A stretch of DNA of 64,000 nucleotides from Oscillospiraceae bacterium. Its GTDB lineage: Bacteria > Bacillota > Clostridia > Oscillospirales > Ruminococcaceae. Every line of letters begins with the position of its first letter. Position 1 is the first letter of the stretch. The translations under genes were made by a program, and so were the position numbers. Shown here piece after piece: positions 54,839-62,781 of the stretch. Location: the NCBI GenBank assembly GCA_017432285.1, contig JAFRJM010000006.1:1-64000 (forward strand), written 5' to 3'. The notes beneath the pieces are model-generated. The model was not told the origin of the DNA. It made no database searches and saw only the letters and a list, made by a program, of their open reading frames with translations.

Positions 54839-56149
54839 ATGGGTAAGTTTATCAGAGGTTTCTTTTGTTTGATATTGTGCTTTGTTTTAGCAGCTTCTCT
54901 TATAGCATCGGTCTGCTTGCTTAGCCTGACCAATATGCTTGAAGAGGAGAATGTTGATGATATTCTGAAAAATGTTTCAGTCAGCGACAAAGTTTTCGAG
55001 TTCGAAAAGGCTGAAGCAGATCAGGAGATATCTTTCGGAGACGCATTGAGGGAGAACCTTCCTTTACAGAATGTATCCCTGATCAGTATATACGGCGATT
55101 CAGCAAGGAATGCCACAGAAGCTGGTATTCAGGCAATAGAAGAGTATGTTGCTTCCGAATCTGCTATTACTGATTTTGGCAAGATGGCTGCAGTATTTAC
55201 TGAGGCATATGTTGCCAACGCTAAAGAAGCAGGAAAGTTGATCGGATCTATTACTTATAAGAACATCAAAGGCGAACGTGAAAGAGTCGCAAGGGAAGAT
55301 TATGCCCGTGAATTAGTGCTTGACCGCGTTGAAACAGATCTTAAGGCGGTTGCTGAAAGCGGTACCGCTTTCGGGAAACTGAGTCTGAACGGAAAGGATG
55401 TTATTTGCTATACCGCACGTGCCGGCAAGGAGGCAGCAGAGGTCGAAAATGCTGTTTACACGTCTATTGAGAGCTGGTACGACCAGTTATACAGGGAATA
55501 CTTCAAAGGACTTCTGAATTATATCGTCAGAGGCGACGAAAGCAACGGTGTAAATGGATATAACTTTACAGATGGGGACATAGCCAATCTGTTCATCACA
55601 GTTGCCAACAACAACGGCATCGGCGGCAAGGATCTCGATGATGCTTCTGCAAAAGCAGAGATTTCTAAGCAGATAAAGGATTATATCCTCCCCAGAATGA
55701 AGAAAGTTATATCATATCCGTACAGTTCTTGGATCGATGATGGTGTCGTCACCGGAATGAAGGTGACAAGGACGATCTTCAACATGGATCCAAGGATCCC
55801 GTTAGGGATTCTGTGCGGTGGACTTCTAATTCTCATGATCCTTATAGGCAGAAAGATGGGCCTCGGGTTTGGCTGTTTCTCTGCATTGCTGGCAGGCGTT
55901 GCGCTGCTGATAGCTCCTTTTTTCAGACAGCGTGCTTTGGATCAGATGAGCACGGAATTGCCGCAGGAGATATTAGACCTTGGGGTCAATGAGACGGTTG
56001 TGGATCAGCTTCTCAGCTTCATGAGCAGGTATGGTTTTTACTGCCTTGCCCTGGCAGGTATCCTACTGTTGCTCCGTCTTATAGTTCAGCTGTTCTCTAA
56101 AATAGCTGAAAAGAAAACAACGCGTAATGCGGAGGATGTAAATGGGTAA
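54839..56149 (+). CDS. Membrane protein of unknown function, tandem copy 1
   Basis: No family was recognised. The 436-residue protein has an N-terminal hydrophobic segment (about residues 5-28), a long hydrophilic part of about 290 residues (probably outside) and three C-terminal hydrophobic segments, ending in a charged tail. It shares a large core with the next gene, including LNGKD, ENAVYTS, MDPRIPLGILCGG, GRKMGLGFGCFSALL and LSFMS. ATG 54839 fits the neighbour's MGKIIRAFF start. It overlaps the second copy by eight bases. Confidence 0.72.
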   Translation: MGKFIRGFFCLILCFVLAASLIASVCLLSLTNMLEEENVDDILKNVSVSDKVFEFEKAEADQEISFGDALRENLPLQNVSLISIYGDSARNATEAGIQAIEEYVASESAITDFGKMAAVFTEAYVANAKEAGKLIGSITYKNIKGERERVAREDYARELVLDRVETDLKAVAESGTAFGKLSLNGKDVICYTARAGKEAAEVENAVYTSIESWYDQLYREYFKGLLNYIVRGDESNGVNGYNFTDGDIANLFITVANNNGIGGKDLDDASAKAEISKQIKDYILPRMKKVISYPYSSWIDDGVVTGMKVTRTIFNMDPRIPLGILCGGLLILMILIGRKMGLGFGCFSALLAGVALLIAPFFRQRALDQMSTELPQEILDLGVNETVVDQLLSFMSRYGFYCLALAGILLLLRLIVQLFSKIAEKKTTRNAEDVNG

Positions 56150-57431
56150 AATCATCAGAGCGTTCTTTTGTTTGATCTTATGCCTTTTGCTGACAGCTTC
56201 ACTTGTGGCTTCCGTCTGTGTTCTTGGCGTTTCGCAGATGCTTGATGAAGAAAACGTTACAGACATTCTGAAAAATGTTTCAGTAGGCGAAAAAACTCTT
56301 GGTTATAAGAAGGCTGAAGAAGACCGGGAAATGTCTGTCGGCGATGCGCTCAGAGAGCATTATGTTCCTCAGAATATATCTTTGCTGTTCATATACGGTG
56401 ATGTTGCACAGGAACTGACAGATGCAGGTATTCAGGGTATAGAGGAGTATCTTGCTTCTGAGACCGACATCGTCATTCATGATTTTTCCAAACTGGCAGA
56501 TGCGTTCGTGGAAGCATACTTTAAGAAAGCTAAGGAAACAGGAATTCTCAACGGCCATGTCAGGAAAAATGGAGCGGATTTGGGACCCAAGGAAGCCTAT
56601 GCACGTGAAGCTGTGCCAGAACGTGTTTTAACCACCATTGAGGAGATTGTCTCAGAAGGAACAGTTTTCGGAAGGATGAGCCTCAACGGAAAGGATGCTA
56701 TCTTCTACACAGCTACTGCCGGAAGGGAAGCAGCGGAAGCCGAAAATGCTGTATATACATCTCTTGAGAACTGGTATGACCAGATGTACAGAGAATATGC
56801 AAAAGGTCTTCTGTACTATGTTTTAAAAGGCGAGCAAGATGCTGATGATAAGGCCTTCAGCATATCAGAAGAGGACATAGCAGACCTGTTCGTCAAGATC
56901 GCTGAGCAAAACGGAATCAGTAGCGAAGACCTTGAATCTCCTGACGCAAAAGAGGAGATATCCAGGCAGATAAACGAATATGTTCTTCCTAGAATGCGAC
57001 AGGTGATCTCGGATCCGTACAGCACATGGGTCGATGATAGTGTTGAATCTGTCATGAAAGTGGCAAGGATCTTCCTGAACATGGATCTGAGGATCCCGCT
57101 GGGAATTCTGTGCGGGGGACTGCTTCTCCTCATGATCCTCATAGGCAGGAAAATAGGTCTGGGATTCGGTTGTTTTTCTGCTTTGCTGGCAAGCGTGGCA
57201 TTGCTGATAGCGCCGTTTTACAGGCAGCATTCTCTGGATCAACTGAGCAAGGTACTTCCGGATGAGATACAGGACCTAGGGATCACAGAGACCGTTCTGG
57301 ACCAGATACTGAGTTTCATGAGCGAGTATGGCCTTTATTGCCTTGCTTTGGCCGGAATACTGTTGGTGCTCCGTCTGATTGCTCAGCTGTTCACAAAAAA
57401 GAAAAGCGAGCCTGAGACCGAAGCGGTTTGA
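56142..57431 (+). CDS. Membrane protein of unknown function, tandem copy 2
   Basis: This 429-residue paralogue of copy 1 has the same layout and about half to two thirds identical residues by eye. The most conserved parts are the first 50 residues, the YREYxKG region and the C-terminal membrane segments. The most variable is the extracytoplasmic part around residues 60-160. GGAGGA lies inside the end of copy 1 and the coding regions overlap by eight bases, which suggests equal production, perhaps as a hetero-oligomer. The function is unknown. Confidence 0.72.
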   Translation: MGKIIRAFFCLILCLLLTASLVASVCVLGVSQMLDEENVTDILKNVSVGEKTLGYKKAEEDREMSVGDALREHYVPQNISLLFIYGDVAQELTDAGIQGIEEYLASETDIVIHDFSKLADAFVEAYFKKAKETGILNGHVRKNGADLGPKEAYAREAVPERVLTTIEEIVSEGTVFGRMSLNGKDAIFYTATAGREAAEAENAVYTSLENWYDQMYREYAKGLLYYVLKGEQDADDKAFSISEEDIADLFVKIAEQNGISSEDLESPDAKEEISRQINEYVLPRMRQVISDPYSTWVDDSVESVMKVARIFLNMDLRIPLGILCGGLLLLMILIGRKIGLGFGCFSALLASVALLIAPFYRQHSLDQLSKVLPDEIQDLGITETVLDQILSFMSEYGLYCLALAGILLVLRLIAQLFTKKKSEPETEAV

Positions 57432-57456
57432 TAATATAGTTTAAGGAATTTAACTT

Positions 57457-58701
57457 ATGGAAATTAAAAAGATCATTGCACTTTTGCTTATAGTCTGCAC
57501 TTTGTTTATGTTTGCCGCCTGCGGGAAAACAGAACCTGTTCCAGAGCCGGCACCGGTTCCGGATGACGGAGATACTGCACCTGGGCCATCGGAAGAAGAT
57601 GCCGTCATTGAGGTATCCGGTCTCGAAACTATTCATGAGACTGAATTCGGCGGCGTGTATCTCAAGATGACTATCGATGAGTTCAACAGCAAGGGATTTA
57701 AGTACGGGGACAGTGTCGATATTACTTTCTCAAACGGCTACAAACTTGAGGACATACCGTATTACAACGGATACTATGTGGATGCAGGTGAAGCTCTGCT
57801 AATAGCCTATCCGGGATATGACTATATCAAAGCAGCTATAAACTACGGCGATGACCTCTGGGAGAGGGCGGGACTTAAAGCGCTTCTTCTGGGAGAGAAA
57901 GAAGGCAGATTGTGGTCTTTGGCTTCTCTGGATGAGCATTCCACAGCTACTGTAACTCTTCGTGAAAGCGGAAAATATCTTGATAATCAGGAAGCAAGAG
58001 ATATCCACTATTCTGATGACAGGACCAAATTCCCGAGTGATGTCGTATTTGCCAACTTCAGGAATATGACTGTCGGGAATCTCAGACCTGGTACTGTATA
58101 CCGTTCTGCTTCTCCGTGCGATAACCAGCACAACCGTGCAACATATGTCAATGACCTCATTCGTGAGGCAGGCGTGGGAGCGATCCTTAACCTTTCGGAT
58201 AACGAGGAGAAGATCGAGAAGTATATTTCACAGGAAGATTTCAACTGCCCATATTTCCTCGAACTGTATAAGGCGGGGAATGTCGTTCCTATCTCACTTA
58301 ACATGAACTACCTTTCTGAGGAGTTTGCGCAGAAGATAGCCAGTGGATTTATCGAACTTTCGGAGAAGGATGGTCCTTATCTTGTGCACTGCACAGAAGG
58401 GAAGGACAGAACCGGATTCGTATGTATGATCATTGAAGCTCTTTCGGGAGCCAGTTATCAGGAGATAGTCGATGATTACATGGTTACATATGATAACTAT
58501 TACGAGATCAATGAAGAAAAAGATCCCGGTAAATATAAGACCATAAAAGAAAAAAACATCGATGCAATGCTCAGTTTCCTTGTATACGACGGTGAAGACA
58601 TTACTGCTGCCGACCTGTCAGAATATGCAAGAGGATACCTTAAAGAAGCAGGCATGACAGACGAGCAGCTGGATAAGTTCGTCAGTAAGATCACCAACTG
58701 A
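57457..58701 (+). CDS. Lipoprotein tyrosine phosphatase
   Basis: This 414-residue lipoprotein has a signal peptide and lipobox (FAAC). Its C-terminal half is a protein tyrosine/inositol phosphatase domain with the P-loop HCTEGKDRTG (nucleophile Cys312, Arg318). The N-terminal half has GDSVDITFSNGYKLEDIPYYNGYY, which resembles the SAM-hydroxide adenosyltransferase-like domain found in related clostridial phosphatases. It would act on the outside of the membrane on phosphotyrosine, phosphoinositide or phytate-type substrates. It follows the tandem membrane genes by 26 bp. Confidence 0.85.
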   Translation: MEIKKIIALLLIVCTLFMFAACGKTEPVPEPAPVPDDGDTAPGPSEEDAVIEVSGLETIHETEFGGVYLKMTIDEFNSKGFKYGDSVDITFSNGYKLEDIPYYNGYYVDAGEALLIAYPGYDYIKAAINYGDDLWERAGLKALLLGEKEGRLWSLASLDEHSTATVTLRESGKYLDNQEARDIHYSDDRTKFPSDVVFANFRNMTVGNLRPGTVYRSASPCDNQHNRATYVNDLIREAGVGAILNLSDNEEKIEKYISQEDFNCPYFLELYKAGNVVPISLNMNYLSEEFAQKIASGFIELSEKDGPYLVHCTEGKDRTGFVCMIIEALSGASYQEIVDDYMVTYDNYYEINEEKDPGKYKTIKEKNIDAMLSFLVYDGEDITAADLSEYARGYLKEAGMTDEQLDKFVSKITN

Positions 58702-58729
58702 GTGACCGGCGCTTCTTAGGAGAAAAACA

Positions 58730-59614
58730 ATGAATAAGAAAAACATCACTATAATCGGCGGGGCAGCAGTTACTGCTGCGGCGACCGCTGGCGCAGCTCT
58801 CTGGGGCCTTAGGCGCTATATACCGAAGACAAGATCCTTCAGCGATACGACTAAGAAAGTTCAGACATCAGTGCTGACCATCGGCGCAGGGGATCATACG
58901 ATCTACGGAGAGCTTATGCGGCCGAAGGATGAGATAGGACCACTTCCGACAGTTATCTGCTGTCATGGGTTTGGATCGTCCTATCTTCTGTGCAAGTCAA
59001 CTATGGCCAGATGTTTCGTCATGAGCGGCCTTCAGGCTTATGTCTTTGATTTCCATGGCGGAAATCTTCACAGCAAATCGGGCGGCAAGATGACAGAGAT
59101 GTCTATCTTTACTGAGAGGGAAGACCTCAATGCGGTCATAGATGCTGTTGCATCTCTTCCTGAAGTGGATCCTGACAATCTGTTCCTTCTTGGAGAGAGC
59201 CAGGGCGGGTGTGTGAGCGCGATCACTGCTCCGTATCATAAGGATCAGATAAAGGCTATGGTGCTGTATTATCCTGCTTTCTGCATTCCTGAGGATGCGC
59301 AGAAACGTCATGAATCGGTCGATGATATCCCGAACACGGAGAAAGTATTCGGGATGCGCGTGGGGAAGATCTACAGCGAAAAACTGATGGATTATGATAT
59401 TTACAGTGAGATAGCTGCTTACGACAAGCCTGTCCTGATTATCCACGGTGATGCAGACAAGGTAGTTCCTATCGAGTACGGAAAGCGCGCTGAAGAAGTG
59501 TATAACGATGTTGAGTTCATCACTCTTGAAGGTGAGGACCACGGATTTAGCGCGAAAGGAAAGCTTATAGCTTCTGAACAGAGTTACAACTTTATCATGC
59601 AGAATCTGGGATGA
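58730..59614 (+). CDS. Membrane-anchored alpha/beta-hydrolase
   Basis: This 294-residue protein has an uncleaved N-terminal hydrophobic segment, then an alpha/beta-hydrolase fold: CCHGFGSSY (oxyanion), GESQGG (nucleophile), HGDADKVVP (Asp) and GEDHGF (His). It resembles esterases or dipeptidyl-peptidase-like hydrolases of the S9 fold. It may act on the outer surface, near the phosphatase lipoprotein. A terminator follows. Confidence 0.85.
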   Translation: MNKKNITIIGGAAVTAAATAGAALWGLRRYIPKTRSFSDTTKKVQTSVLTIGAGDHTIYGELMRPKDEIGPLPTVICCHGFGSSYLLCKSTMARCFVMSGLQAYVFDFHGGNLHSKSGGKMTEMSIFTEREDLNAVIDAVASLPEVDPDNLFLLGESQGGCVSAITAPYHKDQIKAMVLYYPAFCIPEDAQKRHESVDDIPNTEKVFGMRVGKIYSEKLMDYDIYSEIAAYDKPVLIIHGDADKVVPIEYGKRAEEVYNDVEFITLEGEDHGFSAKGKLIASEQSYNFIMQNLG

Positions 59615-59629
59615 CAGGTAATTGAACAA

Positions 59630-59662
59630 AAAAGAACCCCTGCACTGAGGTGCAGGGATTTT
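59630..59662. terminator. Terminator between converging genes at 59.6 kb
   Basis: CCCTGCAC pairs with GTGCAGGG around CTGAG-like loop bases and is followed by ATTTT on the plus strand; the minus strand gives a long T-rich tail. It may work in both directions. Confidence 0.85.
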
Positions 59663-59675
59663 CTGTGTGTTGATA

Positions 59676-60860
59676 TCAATGATCTTCGAACTGGTTGAGT
59701 ATCCTGAGCGCTTCCTGAACATAATCAGAAGCAGAATCCAATTTCATGGTCATCAGCTCAGGAAGGACCATATTGATGTCTGATGTCTTGTATCCGAGCT
59801 CTTTCAGGACCAGAGCGGCATCCTCCACCATGAGGTTTGCTGCTACAGTGGATGCCATCTCGTAAGGCTTGATAGCCTTGAACGTGTAGCTCTTGGACAT
59901 GTTGATCCTGTTCTGGAACTGAAGGATGAACTCATAAAGGTTGTCTATCTTGGAGAGATCAGTATTTTCAAATACGTCACGTGTGAATTTAACGGAGTAG
60001 ATGTACTGGTCCACAAGGTCGCCGTCCTTGTTCCGCACAGTGGTGAAACCTGAGAATACGACTGTATCGATATAAGGAGAAACATTGAAGAAGTTTGCAG
60101 TAAGGAATACCGCGAGGCTCAGTACGGTCTGAGCGTACTCTTCTTTAAGCTGAGCGCTTGTTTTCTTCTTGTAGACGAGTTTGAGATTCTTTACTGTCGG
60201 ATACTCTGGATTGACGTTCTCGATTTCGGGCAGGTCAAGGTCTACATAAAGATCAGTGTCTTCGAGCTCATAGTTGGCGCGAAGGTCATATGCGAGGTCG
60301 AGGTTGCTCATGAAGGACCCTACGAAGTTCTCGATGGTTTCCTCATCGCCTTCTGTAGCATACTGGTAAAGCTCTCTGCTGGCAGGGGATTCGATACCTT
60401 CCACGAATTCCGCAAACTGCTTCTTGGTCATGACCGGATCGGCATATTTGTGGATGTTTACCTTCGCTTCGTGGTTCCTTGCATATTCTTCTACGATAGT
60501 ATTCGGAGTCACTGTTTCCTTCGAAGAGATGACTACCGGAGCAGCGGTGTCCTGAGCAGTATACTGCGGAGTTGCGGGAACCGCATTCGGTGCAGTGGTC
60601 TGAGCCACAGGTTCAGCTGCCTTATACTCTTTATCTTTGTTCTTTTTACCGGTGCCGGGAGTATCAAACAGTTTCTTTCTGTATGAGATTCCTGTTCCGT
60701 TCACCCCGACGAGTGATGGGCTGAGGTTAAGGAACGTTCCTCTCTTACCGATGTTCACAGATGCGCCGCGCGGCCCAACGCTTGCGCTTACTCCGCTCTT
60801 GGAAAAGTTGAGACGGAGATATTTGCCTAATTTGACAGATTTAGAAAAACGAATACCCAT
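59676..60860 (-). CDS. DUF4236-domain protein
   Basis: The 394-residue protein begins with a DUF4236 domain (MGIRFSKSVKLGKYLRLNFSKSG, then SVGPRGASVNIGKRG and GTGISYR), a small beta-rich module. A Pro/Ala/Thr-rich linker (residues about 80-115) leads to an unknown helical region of about 270 residues. The function is not known. It is the last of the minus-strand genes downstream of the SDR gene. Confidence 0.78.
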   Translation of the reverse strand: MGIRFSKSVKLGKYLRLNFSKSGVSASVGPRGASVNIGKRGTFLNLSPSLVGVNGTGISYRKKLFDTPGTGKKNKDKEYKAAEPVAQTTAPNAVPATPQYTAQDTAAPVVISSKETVTPNTIVEEYARNHEAKVNIHKYADPVMTKKQFAEFVEGIESPASRELYQYATEGDEETIENFVGSFMSNLDLAYDLRANYELEDTDLYVDLDLPEIENVNPEYPTVKNLKLVYKKKTSAQLKEEYAQTVLSLAVFLTANFFNVSPYIDTVVFSGFTTVRNKDGDLVDQYIYSVKFTRDVFENTDLSKIDNLYEFILQFQNRINMSKSYTFKAIKPYEMASTVAANLMVEDAALVLKELGYKTSDINMVLPELMTMKLDSASDYVQEALRILNQFEDH

Positions 60861-60882
60861 ATATTTTCTCCTTTTTTAGGGT

Positions 60883-61605
60883 TCAGTTCAGTTGACTTCC
60901 GGACGTGACCGGGATTACGGCTCCGTTGAGGTACGGAGCTTCGCCTGAAAGCAGAAGCTTAAGCACGGGGACAAGATCCTCCGGTTTTGCATTCCGCCCA
61001 AGAGGACTCTTCTGAGCTTCCTGCTCAACAGTAAATGCGGGAAGATTGCTCACAAAAGATGTCTCTACCATAGATGGAGCGATAGCGTTCACTGTTATGC
61101 CCTTTGAAGCATATTCTACAGCCAAAGACCTCACCAGTCCATACAGAGCATATTTGCTGCTCACATACTGAGCAAGGAATTTGGGCGGAGCGCCAAAACA
61201 GTATGAAGTGAGGATTGCAGCGACTTGACCGCCGCCGCTCTTTGCCATTTTAGGAAGGAACGTCTGGAATACCCGGAACGCTGCATGATATCCGACCAGG
61301 AATGTCTTTTCCAGCTGATCCTCTGTAATCTTGGCGAATTTTGTCGGGACAGCGGGAATAGAGGGAAGAAACAGAATCTTTCCAACTTCTACATCCATAG
61401 CCAGAACTTCGCTTATGAAAGCCTCGATGCCTTCTTTTGTGGAAAAATCGCCGAAAACCCTGCGGATATCAGCGGATGTCTCACATGAATCCAACAGTTC
61501 GGCTTTTTTACAAACATGGGCGATGACAGGCCCTTCCCATTCTTTCAGAAAAGCAAGACCTATATCGCTGTCTGCTCCTAATAGCAGTAATGCTTTATGT
61601 TCCAT
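60883..61605 (-). CDS. Short-chain dehydrogenase/reductase
   Basis: This 240-residue SDR has the nucleotide loop GADSDIG, the catalytic YVSSK and the C-terminal VNAIAPSMVETSF, a FabG-like pattern. It probably reduces a 3-ketoacyl group. I prefer ATG 61605 behind GAGG over GTG 61620, which has no site. The gene follows the MaoC-like gene and ACP gene, so it may act on ACP-bound substrates. Confidence 0.85.
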   Translation of the reverse strand: MEHKALLLLGADSDIGLAFLKEWEGPVIAHVCKKAELLDSCETSADIRRVFGDFSTKEGIEAFISEVLAMDVEVGKILFLPSIPAVPTKFAKITEDQLEKTFLVGYHAAFRVFQTFLPKMAKSGGGQVAAILTSYCFGAPPKFLAQYVSSKYALYGLVRSLAVEYASKGITVNAIAPSMVETSFVSNLPAFTVEQEAQKSPLGRNAKPEDLVPVLKLLLSGEAPYLNGAVIPVTSGSQLN

Positions 61606-61612
61606 CTTAACC

Positions 61613-62029
61613 TCATTCACTTACAAGCGCGGAGTATTTTCCGCTGTTAACAAGTTTTCCGTTCTGATTGCGTATCTTTACTTCAACGACTATCTGCGCT
61701 GGAAAATCAGTTTTCTGTATTATGGATCCTGTAACTGTAAGAGTATCTCCTACATACACCGGTTTCCTGAATTTTGTCTCCATCTGCTGAAGGAGGCAGT
61801 ATTTCCCGGGAAGATACATCCCTGCCATTGTCGAATAGAGACTTGCGGTGAGCATACCGTACACTACTGTGCCCGGATTGCCTAAAGAAACCGCATAATC
61901 CACATCTGTATGGAGCGGATTGAAATCGCCGGAGATGTCACCGAAGGCATCCACCATCTCCTGCGCTATGGTGCGCTCAAAGCATTCTGTCATTCCAACG
62001 GACAGTTCGGATATCTTATATTCATTCAT
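61613..62029 (-). CDS. MaoC-like dehydratase
   Basis: The 137-residue hot-dog fold protein has the MaoC/(R)-hydratase segment FGDISGDFNPLHTD with catalytic Asp and His, and VVYGMLTASL. It would add or remove water at a 2-enoyl/3-hydroxyacyl thioester. The start overlaps the ACP stop by eight bases. Confidence 0.87.
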   Translation of the reverse strand: MNEYKISELSVGMTECFERTIAQEMVDAFGDISGDFNPLHTDVDYAVSLGNPGTVVYGMLTASLYSTMAGMYLPGKYCLLQQMETKFRKPVYVGDTLTVTGSIIQKTDFPAQIVVEVKIRNQNGKLVNSGKYSALVSE

Positions 62030-62276
62030 CTTTTTCTGCAAGTTTTTTCTCGATAAGGTCAATTGTGTCTCCGACATCCTTGAGGTCGCTTACATCATCC
62101 AGTGAGAACTGGATGTCGAAACGATCCTGGATTGCTACCAGGATATTGATCTGCTCAAGGGAGTCCCAGTCTTCAACATCGTCTGAACATGTGGCTTCGG
62201 TCACTTCCAGTTCCTCATCATCGAAGATGTCCTGAAGGATCTCAGTCACAGCTGCCAGCAATTCTTCTCTTAACAT
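62022..62276 (-). CDS. Acyl carrier protein
   Basis: This 84-residue ACP has the phosphopantetheine Ser39 in DWDSLEQINIL. It is acidic and helical as usual. It is the first gene of the ACP/MaoC/SDR trio and carries the acyl chain. It is separate from the main fatty acid synthesis genes, which are not in this window. Confidence 0.9.
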   Translation of the reverse strand: MLREELLAAVTEILQDIFDDEELEVTEATCSDDVEDWDSLEQINILVAIQDRFDIQFSLDDVSDLKDVGDTIDLIEKKLAEKDE

Positions 62277-62328
62277 ATATTTACCTCCAAAGGCTGTAGA
62301 AAAAACTTATCACCTATCAGGGTGATTG

Positions 62329-62703
62329 TCAAACCTTGCGGTCATCGCCAAGGAATTCTTCTTTGGTTATCTCACGGGTCCTGTCATCGGTCTCTCCGGT
62401 GATCCCGTTGTACTTATAGTTTACATCGTAGTAATGCTTTTCCATCGGTTCCTGCCTGCTCTTTTTCCAAACCACATAGAACATATATCCGCCCATAGCA
62501 AAGGCAAAAACGAATGTCAGTATAAAGAACAGAACAGCGATCCTTGCAGAAAAGAAGAATGAAAAGAACAGAGCCATGATGCAGCATCCGGCAAACAGAC
62601 CTCCAAGGATCTTTATCGTAAGATCTTCCTGCGGAGTAGCCTTATATGTTCCTGTTGCACGGAATTCTTTTCCGACTTTTCTTTCATAAAGAGTTTTTTT
62701 CAT
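62329..62703 (-). CDS. Small membrane protein
   Basis: This 124-residue protein has two adjacent transmembrane segments (about residues 30-75) with short charged ends. No family was recognised. It lies 52 bp upstream of the ACP gene and may be co-transcribed with it. Confidence 0.65.
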   Translation of the reverse strand: MKKTLYERKVGKEFRATGTYKATPQEDLTIKILGGLFAGCCIMALFFSFFFSARIAVLFFILTFVFAFAMGGYMFYVVWKKSRQEPMEKHYYDVNYKYNGITGETDDRTREITKEEFLGDDRKV

Positions 62704-62781
62704 AATATTACCTACGAATTACATATTAATTCCGATACTATTATAATATATATCAGCACAATTGTAATGGTGGTGAGGACA

